DNA from: an uncultured Collinsella sp.
GTDB lineage: Bacteria > Actinomycetota > Coriobacteriia > Coriobacteriales > Coriobacteriaceae
Reading direction: 5' to 3'
Assembly: GCA_902494345.1 (NCBI GenBank)
Contig: CABUSV010000027.1
Location: 1 to 12,807, forward strand
DNA: 12,807 nucleotides
Within the stretch, counting starts at the first letter, position 1, and every line of letters starts with the position of its first letter. The notes beneath the pieces are model-generated. The model ran no database searches and was not told the origin of the DNA. It saw only the letters and a list, made by a program, of their open reading frames with translations. Below are positions 7,407 to 12,807 of the stretch, in pieces. Both the position numbers and the translations under genes were made by a program.

Positions 7407-9310
7407 TAGCAGCCCTCCTCTCGCGCGACCGTCTTGGATTTAGCAATGTCCGCGACGTTAGAAGGACCGTCTGGGCGACCGATCAGCAAATATGCCAACT
7501 CGTCGGCCAACGACTCAACCGTATAGAGCCCGCCGCGACGCAGCGGCACGCCTGCCTCCGTAAGCGCCAGCGCCATACGCTGGGCGGCGGGAACGCCCAA
7601 GCCGATTGATTTAAGCTCATCCGCATGCGCAAAAACCTGCGTGGGCGTTCCCTCGGCAAACACCGCGCCCTCGTTCATCACAACGATACGGTCACAACAA
7701 TTTGCCAGGTCATCCATGCTGTGCGAAACCATGACAACGGTCAGGCCTTCGTCATGTAGACGGCCAATGAGCTCCAGGAAATCCCTGCGCGCAGCCGGAT
7801 CGAGCCCCGCCATGGGCTCATCGAGCACCAGGACTTCGGGCTCCATGGCGAGCACGCCGGCGAATGCCACACGCCGTTGCTGACCGCCCGAAAGCTCAAA
7901 GGGGCTCTTGTCGCCGACCGCGGAAAGGTCGAGGCCCACACGTGAGAGCGATGACTCGACACGACGGTCGACTTCATCTTGCGGCAAGCCAAGGTTATGC
8001 GGACCAAACGCCACGTCCTGCGCCACGGTTTCGGCAAATAGCTGGCGCTCGGGATACTGAAACACCACGCCGACCTTGGCCTTAACCGCGGCGGCGTCTT
8101 TCTTGTTTGACAGATTGAGCCCCAGCGCGCGAACGGATCCCTCCTGGGGGCGAATCAAACCGTTGAGATGCTGGACCAGCGTCGACTTACCCGAACCGGT
8201 ATGACCTGCCAAGCCCAGGAACTCGCCGCGACACACCGTCAGCGATACATCGCGCAGCGCCCACGGGCTGCTGGGGTCGTTTCCCCAGAGAGCCTGTTTG
8301 CTCGATTTGCCCGCAGTGGCCGAGCGCTTATTCCAGCGGCGGCGCTCGCGCGGACTGAGCGAATAACTGTACGAAACATGGGATAGCTCGATGACGGGCT
8401 CCGACGCGTTGCCCTCGTTGTCTACCGGAACAGTGCCGTCAGCGATTTCCAACTGGGATACGGAAGACTGCCCCGCGGTGCCTGCCCCACTTCGCTCGGC
8501 ATAAGCCTGCGCAATCTCGGCGACCATATCCGCCTCGCGCACCTGTGCGCAAATGGGCACGCCCTTCACGCGAAGCGCCTTGCCAAGACAGCACGATGCC
8601 GGCATATCCAGGTTCAGCCGCGCGAGCTCGTCCGCCCGCGTCAAGATCTCCTCGGGCGTACCGAGCATGGCAACGCGGCCCGCTTGGAAGACAGCAACGC
8701 GATCGGCCTCAGCGGCCTCTTCCATAAAGTGCGTAATCATCACGATGGTCATACCGCGTTCGTGCAGCGCGTGACAGGCCTCCATAAGGCCCTTGCGCCC
8801 GCGCGGATCGAGCATCGAGGACGCCTCGTCCAAAATGAGCACGCGCGGCTCCATGGCGAGCACACCGGCAAGCGCCACGCGCTGTTTTTGTCCGCCCGAG
8901 AGAGCGTGGGTCTCGTGGCGCTCAAAGCCCACCAGACCCACAGCCTTCAGCGCCTCACGCACGCGCTGTGCGATCTGGGCCGATTCAACCCCTAAGTTCT
9001 CGGGACCAAACGCAACATCGTCCTCGACAAGCGTCGCCACAAGCTGGTCGTCGGGATTCTGGAACACCATGCCCGCAGTCGAGCGGATGTCGTAGACCAG
9101 CTCGGGATCGGACGCGTCCATGCCGTTGACGCACACCGTTCCCGTATCGGGCTGCAGCAGCGCGTTCAAATGCTTGGCAAACGTCGACTTGCCCGACCCG
9201 TTTCCGCCGAGGATGCAGAAAAACTCGCCATCCTCGATGTTCAGATCGATACCATCGAGCGCCGGTGCCGCACCGTCATAGCTAAAGGAAACGCCCCGAC
9301 ACTCAATCAT
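7406..9310 (-). CDS. Fused two-domain ECF transporter ATPase (EcfA-EcfA')
   Basis: A 634-residue fusion of the two ATPases that power an ECF transporter. Domain 1: Walker A GGNGSGKST (35-43), Q-loop Gln84, signature LSGGQ (137-141), Walker B LILDE (158-162), switch His194. Domain 2: Walker A GHTGSGKST (369-377), Q-loop Gln418, LSGGQ (473-477), LVLDE (494-498), His530. All catalytic residues are intact, so both sites should hydrolyse ATP. A polar linker of about 70 residues (235-305) joins them, and domain 2 carries a basic insert (about 320-345) before its Walker A. The start overlaps the ribU stop (ATGA). In many bacteria these are two separate genes. Confidence 0.93.
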   Translation of the reverse strand: MIECRGVSFSYDGAAPALDGIDLNIEDGEFFCILGGNGSGKSTFAKHLNALLQPDTGTVCVNGMDASDPELVYDIRSTAGMVFQNPDDQLVATLVEDDVAFGPENLGVESAQIAQRVREALKAVGLVGFERHETHALSGGQKQRVALAGVLAMEPRVLILDEASSMLDPRGRKGLMEACHALHERGMTIVMITHFMEEAAEADRVAVFQAGRVAMLGTPEEILTRADELARLNLDMPASCCLGKALRVKGVPICAQVREADMVAEIAQAYAERSGAGTAGQSSVSQLEIADGTVPVDNEGNASEPVIELSHVSYSYSLSPRERRRWNKRSATAGKSSKQALWGNDPSSPWALRDVSLTVCRGEFLGLAGHTGSGKSTLVQHLNGLIRPQEGSVRALGLNLSNKKDAAAVKAKVGVVFQYPERQLFAETVAQDVAFGPHNLGLPQDEVDRRVESSLSRVGLDLSAVGDKSPFELSGGQQRRVAFAGVLAMEPEVLVLDEPMAGLDPAARRDFLELIGRLHDEGLTVVMVSHSMDDLANCCDRIVVMNEGAVFAEGTPTQVFAHADELKSIGLGVPAAQRMALALTEAGVPLRRGGLYTVESLADELAYLLIGRPDGPSNVADIAKSKTVAREEGC

Positions 9311-9897
9311 GCGCGGCCTTTGACCTGGTCCTTCTTGGGCGTGATGAGATTAGAGACCGCCTTGTACACCGCCAGCGTCAACACCGAGTTGAGCACGGTC
9401 TTGATAAGGTTGAACGGCAGCACGGCGGGAATCATGAGCGGCAAAATCACGTCGACCGAGCCATACCAGAACCAAACGCCAATGGTCAGATTCGCGACCA
9501 TAGAAAGCGCCGTAGCGGCAATAACGCCCAGTGCCAGGCCAATCACGGCACCCTTGTAGGTGCGCATCTTCTGATAGACGATAGCCGCAGGCAGGATATA
9601 GCCCAGCGTGGCAACTAAATTCATAAGCGCACCGACCCAATCGCCCGTGGTAAGCGCATGGATAACGATCGCCATAGCGGCAACAGCGGTGCCGGCGCCA
9701 GGGCCATACGCAAATCCACACACCATCGCCGGCACCAGCGACGGGTCATACGTCAAAAACGGCGCCGAGGGGAGGATGGGCAGCTGCACATACATAAACA
9801 GTGCTCCCAAGGCGCACATCAACGCCATGGTAACGAGCTGTTTGGTGCTCCACCTATTCGTGTTCTCAAAATGGATATGCTGCGACTGTTCAGACAT
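9307..9897 (-). CDS. ribU: Riboflavin ECF transporter S component RibU
   Basis: Membrane protein of 196 residues that binds riboflavin and docks on the ATPase-EcfT module encoded next. It has a hydrophilic N-terminus, then about six hydrophobic spans. Early in it is TYDPSLVPAMVCGFAYGPGAG-like sequence (from residue 49), the conserved Asp-Ser-Pro-Gly region of the RibU family. The start is ATG 9897, with AGGTG about five bases upstream. An earlier in-frame ATG at 9918 lies inside the riboswitch P1 helix and has no ribosome site. The upstream FMN riboswitch makes riboflavin the likely substrate. Confidence 0.9.
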   Translation of the reverse strand: MSEQSQHIHFENTNRWSTKQLVTMALMCALGALFMYVQLPILPSAPFLTYDPSLVPAMVCGFAYGPGAGTAVAAMAIVIHALTTGDWVGALMNLVATLGYILPAAIVYQKMRTYKGAVIGLALGVIAATALSMVANLTIGVWFWYGSVDVILPLMIPAVLPFNLIKTVLNSVLTLAVYKAVSNLITPKKDQVKGRA

Positions 9898-9911
9898 AAG
9901 ATCACCTGCCT

Positions 9912-10090
9912 CTTTCATCCGGACTCTAACCGTTGGTACTGGGATCTCACCAGTTCAGCCGGCATGCGAACCAACGCACACACGGGTCGCGGACTCATCG
10001 GCTCGGTCGCAGACGCCTCGCCTGCTCCACGGCACCCCTTTGGCACCGCCCGATTTACCGCCAGTGGGGAATTCCACCCCGCCCTGAAAC
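9912..10090 (-). promoter_or_regulatory. FMN riboswitch (RFN element)
   Basis: The minus strand carries the RFN signatures in order: GGGGTGGAATTCCCC, CTGGCGGTAAATCGGGC, AGTCCGCGACCCG, GGTGAGATCC and AACGGTTAGAGTCCGGATG. The closing P1 helix pairs TTTCA (10089-10085) with TGAAA (9917-9913). A larger than usual optional arm of about 50 bases lies between the CGGGC and AGTCCGCG blocks. The ribU ribosome site follows P1 by only a few bases and no terminator hairpin with a U-tract intervenes. FMN binding therefore probably blocks translation rather than transcription (inference). Confidence 0.95.
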
Positions 10091-10100
10091 AGCAATTGCA

Positions 10101-10128
10101 AGTGTAGCACGAGCAATCGTTCGCGCAA
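10101..10128 (-). promoter_or_regulatory. Candidate promoter of the flavin operon
   Basis: TTGCGC (10128-10123), 16 bases, then TACACT (10106-10101) on the minus strand. Transcription would begin a few bases before the riboswitch. Three and four of six consensus bases match. Confidence 0.45.
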
Positions 10129-10201
10129 GTATGCCGAGGGTAATTTGTGGCGGGGATCAGTTGCCGCAACAACCACGTTCCCCACCCATCCCAAAGTAAC
10201 G

Positions 10202-10231
10202 CGCTTTTCGCGGCAAAGCCGCGAAACAGCG
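10202..10231. repeat. Stable small hairpin
   Basis: TTTCGCGGC (10206-10214) and GCCGCGAAA (10218-10226) pair around an AAA loop, extended by CGCT/AGCG with one bulged base. There is no T-tract on either strand. It lies between the ribU promoter and the groEL-distal palindrome. Apart from that palindrome nothing else is recognisable in 10129-10467. Confidence 0.5.
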
Positions 10232-10296
10232 AAAGGGACACGTACTCCCATCAACCACGACTTTCTCCGCGAGCCGACCTCAAGGCCGTAAACGCA

Positions 10297-10441
10297 GGGG
10301 ATCCGGGGGCGGGACGGGGGCTTCTCTCCGGAACGTTCCGCAGGACGCAAAGAGGCTCCGCAGCGCAAAGCGCGATGCGGAGCCTCTTTGCATGTCCGAG
10401 AACGTTCCGGAGAGAAGCCCCCGTCCCGCCCCCGGATTCCC
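10297..10441. repeat. 145-bp nested palindrome downstream of groEL
   Basis: The outer arms 10301-10338 and 10400-10437 are perfect 38-bp inverted copies, and pairing continues to 10297/10441 with one imperfect pair. Within them GGAC (10343-10346) pairs with GTCC (10394-10397), and 10347-10362 pairs perfectly with 10376-10391. The 13-base loop contains GCGC-AAA-GCGC. Such arm identity suggests recent formation or selection for the structure. It may be a mobile-element remnant built around a terminator. Confidence 0.85.
10347..10391 (-). terminator. Bidirectional-type terminator core after groEL
   Basis: The 16-bp stem GCAAAGAGGCTCCGCA / TGCGGAGCCTCTTTGC gives an A-rich start and a TCTTTG end on both strands. 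That is the layout of a two-way intrinsic terminator, although the T-tract is short. It lies about 77 bases after the groEL stop. Confidence 0.55.
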
Positions 10442-10467
10442 GGTGGGAGTTCTAGACCTTGTCGGCC

Positions 10468-12105
10468 TTAGTACATACCGCCGCCCTGCTGACCAGCGGT
10501 AGCAGCAGCGATAGCGTCCTCAAGCTGAGTGTTCTTGGGCACATCGGAGACGGTAGCCTCGGTGATGAGGATCAGGCTGGCGACAGAAGCAGCGTTCTGA
10601 AGGGTGACGCGGCTGACCTTGACGGGGTCGAGGACGCCCATCTCGATCATGTCGCCCCACTCGCCGTTGGCAGAGTTGAGACCCTGGCCGGCAGGCAGCT
10701 CGGCAACCTTGTCGACCACGACAGCGCCCTCAAAGCCAGCGTTCTTGGCGATGGTAGCGACCGGAGCGGTCAGAGCCTTCTTGACGATGTCGACGCCGAT
10801 CTTCTCCTCGGGGTCGTCGATCTCGACAGCGTCGAGCGCAGGAGCAGCGTCCATGAAGGCGACGCCACCGCCGGCGACGATGCCCTCCTCGACAGCAGCG
10901 CGGGTAGCCTGCAGGGCATCCTCGACGCGGTGCTTGATCTCCTTGAGCTCGGACTCGGTAGCAGCGCCGACCTTGATGACGGCAACGCCGCCGGAGAGCT
11001 TGGCCAGGCGCTCCTGGAGCTTCTCGCGGTCGAAGTCAGAGGTGGTGTTCTCCATCTCGCCCTTGATCTGAGCGATACGAGCGTCGATGGCCTCCTTGGA
11101 GCCAGCGCCGCCGACGACGACGGTGTTGTCCTTGGAGATGGTGACGGACTTAGCGGTACCGAGCATATCGGCGGTGATGTCAGCGACCTTCACACCCAGC
11201 TCGTCCAGAGCGGCCTGGCCACCGGTGAGGACGGCGATGTCCTCGAGGATGCGCTTGCGGCGATCGCCGTAGCCCGGAGCCTTGACGGCGCAGACGTTGA
11301 GGGCGCCACGGATCTTGTTGAGGACCAGGGTCGGCAGAGCCTCGCCGTCGATGTCCTCAGCGATGATGAGCAGGCCACGGCCGGCGCGCTGGACAGCCTC
11401 GAGAACAGGCATGATGTCCTGAACGCTGGAGATCTTCTGGTCGGTGATGAGGATGTACGGATCCTTCATCACGGCCTCCATGCGGTCGTTGTCCGTGACG
11501 AAGTAAGCGGAGACATAGCCCTTGTCGAACTGCATGCCCTCGACGGTGTCGATGGTAATGTCGAACGTCTGGGAATCCTCGACGGTGATGACGCCGTCCT
11601 TGCCCACGACCTCCATGGCCTCGGCGATCTTCTCGCCAACCTCGGGGTCACCAGCGGAGATGGTACCGACGGAAGCGATCTGCTCCTTGGTCTCGACCGG
11701 CTTGGCCTGCTTCTTCATCTCGGCGACGGCGGCGTTGACGGCCTTGTCGATGCCGCGACGGATGGCCAGCGGGTTGGCGCCAGCGGCGACGTTGCGCAGG
11801 CCGTCGTTGACGATGGCCTGAGCGAGCAGAGTTGCGGTGGTGGTGCCGTCACCCACGGTGTCGTTGGTCTTGGTGGCAACCTCCTTCACCAGCTGAGCGC
11901 CCATGTTCTCGATGTTGTCCTCGAGCTCGATCTCCTTGGCGACGGAAACGCCGTCGTTGGTGATGGTCGGGGCACCGAACGTGCGCTGCAGCGCAACGTA
12001 GCGACCCTTGGGGCCCATGGTGACGGTAACGGCGTCGGCCAGAGTGTTGACGCCCTTGGCAAGCTTAGCGCGGGCATCGGTGTTGAACGTAATGTTCTTT
12101 GCCAT
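10468..12105 (-). CDS. groEL: Chaperonin GroEL (60 kDa)
   Basis: The double-ring ATP-dependent folding chamber of the cytoplasm, which works with the GroES lid. Its 545 residues are full length. It starts MAKNITFNTDAR, has the ATP-binding GPKGR (31-35) and GDGTTTAT (85-92) motifs, the apical-domain substrate-binding stretch, and the hinge/ATPase region VAGGGVAFMDA. It ends in a short GGQQGGGMY tail instead of a long GGM repeat or the His-rich tail of many actinobacterial GroEL1 proteins. A GGAGGA site lies nine bases before the ATG. It is second in the groES-groEL operon, 96 bases after groES. Codon use is strongly biased to C/G endings, as expected for a highly expressed gene. Confidence 0.98.
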   Translation of the reverse strand: MAKNITFNTDARAKLAKGVNTLADAVTVTMGPKGRYVALQRTFGAPTITNDGVSVAKEIELEDNIENMGAQLVKEVATKTNDTVGDGTTTATLLAQAIVNDGLRNVAAGANPLAIRRGIDKAVNAAVAEMKKQAKPVETKEQIASVGTISAGDPEVGEKIAEAMEVVGKDGVITVEDSQTFDITIDTVEGMQFDKGYVSAYFVTDNDRMEAVMKDPYILITDQKISSVQDIMPVLEAVQRAGRGLLIIAEDIDGEALPTLVLNKIRGALNVCAVKAPGYGDRRKRILEDIAVLTGGQAALDELGVKVADITADMLGTAKSVTISKDNTVVVGGAGSKEAIDARIAQIKGEMENTTSDFDREKLQERLAKLSGGVAVIKVGAATESELKEIKHRVEDALQATRAAVEEGIVAGGGVAFMDAAPALDAVEIDDPEEKIGVDIVKKALTAPVATIAKNAGFEGAVVVDKVAELPAGQGLNSANGEWGDMIEMGVLDPVKVSRVTLQNAASVASLILITEATVSDVPKNTQLEDAIAAATAGQQGGGMY

Positions 12106-12201
12106 GGTAGGTAATCCTCCAAAAGAAATGTGACTCGCGTCGCCGCTTCCGAGTCCTATGCGACGGGCGCGTTCAAAGACGAATCAGAGATTCTGACGAG
12201 A

Positions 12202-12495
12202 CTAGGCCTCGACGACGGCGTAGATGTCGTCGGCGCGCATCAGCAGATACTTCTCGCCGTCGACCTTGACCTCGTTGCCACCGAACTTACCGTAGATGAC
12301 AACGTCGCCAACCTTGACGTCCATGGGGATGCGCTCACCCTTGTCGTTGACCTTGCCGGCGCCCACGGCAACGATGGTGCCGCGCTGCGGCTTCTCCTGA
12401 GCGTTGCTGGCGATATACAGACCAGAAGCGGTCTTCTGCTCGGCCTCGTCGGGCTTGACCAGAACACGATCTGCAAGCGGCTTCAAAGACGACAT
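12202..12495 (-). CDS. groES: Co-chaperonin GroES (10 kDa)
   Basis: Heptameric lid of the GroEL chamber. The 97-residue length is typical. The protein starts SSLKPLADRVLVKPDEAEQ-like, contains the mobile-loop region ASGLYIASNAQEKPQRG (about residues 24-40), then GTIVAVGAG and VGDVVIYGKFGGNEVKVDGE. The mobile loop reads IASNAQ where many homologues have IPD(T/S)A. AAGGAGGAG lies a few bases before the ATG, a very strong ribosome site. It is first in the operon, upstream of groEL. Confidence 0.98.
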   Translation of the reverse strand: MSSLKPLADRVLVKPDEAEQKTASGLYIASNAQEKPQRGTIVAVGAGKVNDKGERIPMDVKVGDVVIYGKFGGNEVKVDGEKYLLMRADDIYAVVEA

Positions 12496-12640
12496 GCTTG
12501 TCTCCTCCTTTTTGGGCCGCGCGGTTATACCACGCGAATTAACCCTTTTTGTTTGCGTACGCGTTGAATGGTACCCACGAATGGCGGGTTATACAACACG
12601 GAGTCAAAAAATCTTATTTTTTGGCACTTAGATTTTCTGA
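12496..12640 (-). promoter_or_regulatory. groES upstream region with candidate promoter
   Basis: A possible promoter on the minus strand is TTGTAT (12596-12591), 17 bases, TACCAT (12573-12568), leaving a leader of about 65 bases. GGTTATAC occurs twice on the plus strand (12523-12530 and 12587-12594) within similar GC-rich contexts. Further upstream are CAAAAAAT/ATTTTTTG around CTT (12605-12623) and an imperfect inverted repeat GGCACTTAGA/TCTGAATGCC (12623-12645). No CIRCE (TTAGCACTC-N9-GAGTGCTAA) or HspR HAIR sequence is visible. Confidence 0.35.
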
Positions 12641-12807
12641 ATGCCGGAGGATAACTTAGCGGTGACTCCCGGGGCGGGGGGGGGGGGGGTGCAAAAAACG
12701 GAGTATTCAGCACCGCGAGCTCTGCCGGTGCCGCTGCAGTCGGGTGGCATTGTGGAGGTCGACGTCATTTTGGGGTCCGGCGCGGCGCGAAGCATGCCTT
12801 TTTGTCC
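12641..12807 (+). CDS. Possible divergent gene start, partial, unrecognised
   Basis: An open plus frame begins at ATG 12641, directly after an in-frame TGA, and runs off the window edge for 55 codons. It begins MPEDNLAVTPGA, passes through four glycines encoded by the poly-G run, then has QKTEYSAPRALPVPL and GGIVEVDVILGSG. ATG 12641 has no ribosome site. GTG 12662 has GGAGG 11 bases upstream (12646-12650) and may be the real start. The composition is protein-like, but I recognise no family. The opposite strand is also open across the same bases, so this may be noncoding GC-rich DNA or a dispersed repeat. Confidence 0.25.
   Translation, partial: MPEDNLAVTPGAGGGGVQKTEYSAPRALPVPLQSGGIVEVDVILGSGAARSMPFC
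12676..12689. repeat. Run of 14 G
   Basis: An uninterrupted G14 homopolymer (C on the minus strand), preceded by GGGGC. Runs of this length slip during replication and are also prone to sequencing-length errors. Confidence 0.9.

Noticed and set aside
6120..7409. Plus-strand open frame of 429 codons opposite ecfT and the first PNPOx gene
   Set aside because: It spans two clear minus-strand genes, is extremely rich in Arg/His, and is not protein-like.
9898..9918. Extended RibU start adding seven residues
   Set aside because: The ATG at 9918 is part of the riboswitch P1 helix and has no ribosome site. ATG 9897 has one.
9955..10368. Open frames over the riboswitch and its promoter
   Set aside because: The bases are accounted for by the FMN riboswitch and hairpins, and the translations resemble nothing.
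10459..12114. Plus-strand open frame of 551 codons opposite groEL
   Set aside because: It mirrors groEL codons in GC-rich DNA. The protein is a Leu/Asp/Gly/Val-rich sequence of no known family, has no ribosome site, and groEL is unmistakable on the other strand.
12525..12713. Minus-strand proline-rich small protein upstream of groES
   Set aside because: Its start is not supported, its prolines come from the C14 run, and it covers the groES promoter.
12628..12807. Minus-strand gene end (stop at 12628-12630) entering from the right edge
   Set aside because: The frame is open for 59 codons but the translation is low-complexity. The plus frame over the same bases is at least as protein-like, so I could not support it.
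1..12807. CRISPR array, rRNA, complete tRNA, transposase or phage genes
   Set aside because: No regularly spaced direct repeats, conserved rRNA segments, complete cloverleaf or recombinase/phage motifs were seen.

Overview
The window looks like a piece of a Coriobacteriia chromosome, most likely Collinsella (Actinomycetota). I infer this from the high GC content, strong GGAGG-type ribosome binding sites, many GC-rich intergenic hairpins, and one repeat (194-410) whose translated peptide I associate with Collinsella genomes. No search was run, so the genus is tentative. Every confidently called gene is on the minus strand, so transcription runs from right to left.

Left edge (1-526): about 110 bases of small GC hairpins, a strong plus-strand terminator (112-142), an AT-rich element of about 217 bp bounded by 33-bp imperfect inverted repeats (194-410), and a hairpin array that probably terminates the arginine operon (442-501).

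Arginine operon (527-5416, transcribed argC-argJ-argB-argD): these four enzymes carry the acetylated pathway from glutamate to N-acetylornithine, and ArgJ recycles the acetyl group to release ornithine. argF, argG, argH and argR are not in the window. ArgR-type operator sequence lies upstream of argC. An intrinsic-terminator-like structure sits between argC and argJ. ArgB has the N-terminal helix typical of arginine-inhibited enzymes.

Flavin operon (5674-10128): an FMN riboswitch precedes ribU (riboflavin-binding S component), a fused two-domain ECF ATPase and ecfT. The three genes overlap by 1-4 bases. Two paralogous PNPOx-fold, probably flavin-binding, proteins follow 30 and 44 bases apart. 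The whole unit seems to import riboflavin and make flavin-binding proteins under one FMN sensor. A 24-bp inverted repeat (5583-5636) closes it.

Chaperonin operon (10468-12495): groES then groEL. Downstream is a 145-bp nested palindrome (10297-10441) whose core resembles a bidirectional terminator. I see no CIRCE or HAIR operator upstream of groES.

Right edge (12496-12807): the groES promoter region has a repeated GGTTATAC motif and AT-rich inverted repeats. Beyond it is a run of 14 G within a plus-strand open frame that starts at 12641 and leaves the window. This could be a divergent gene with a slippery tract or a noncoding repeat.
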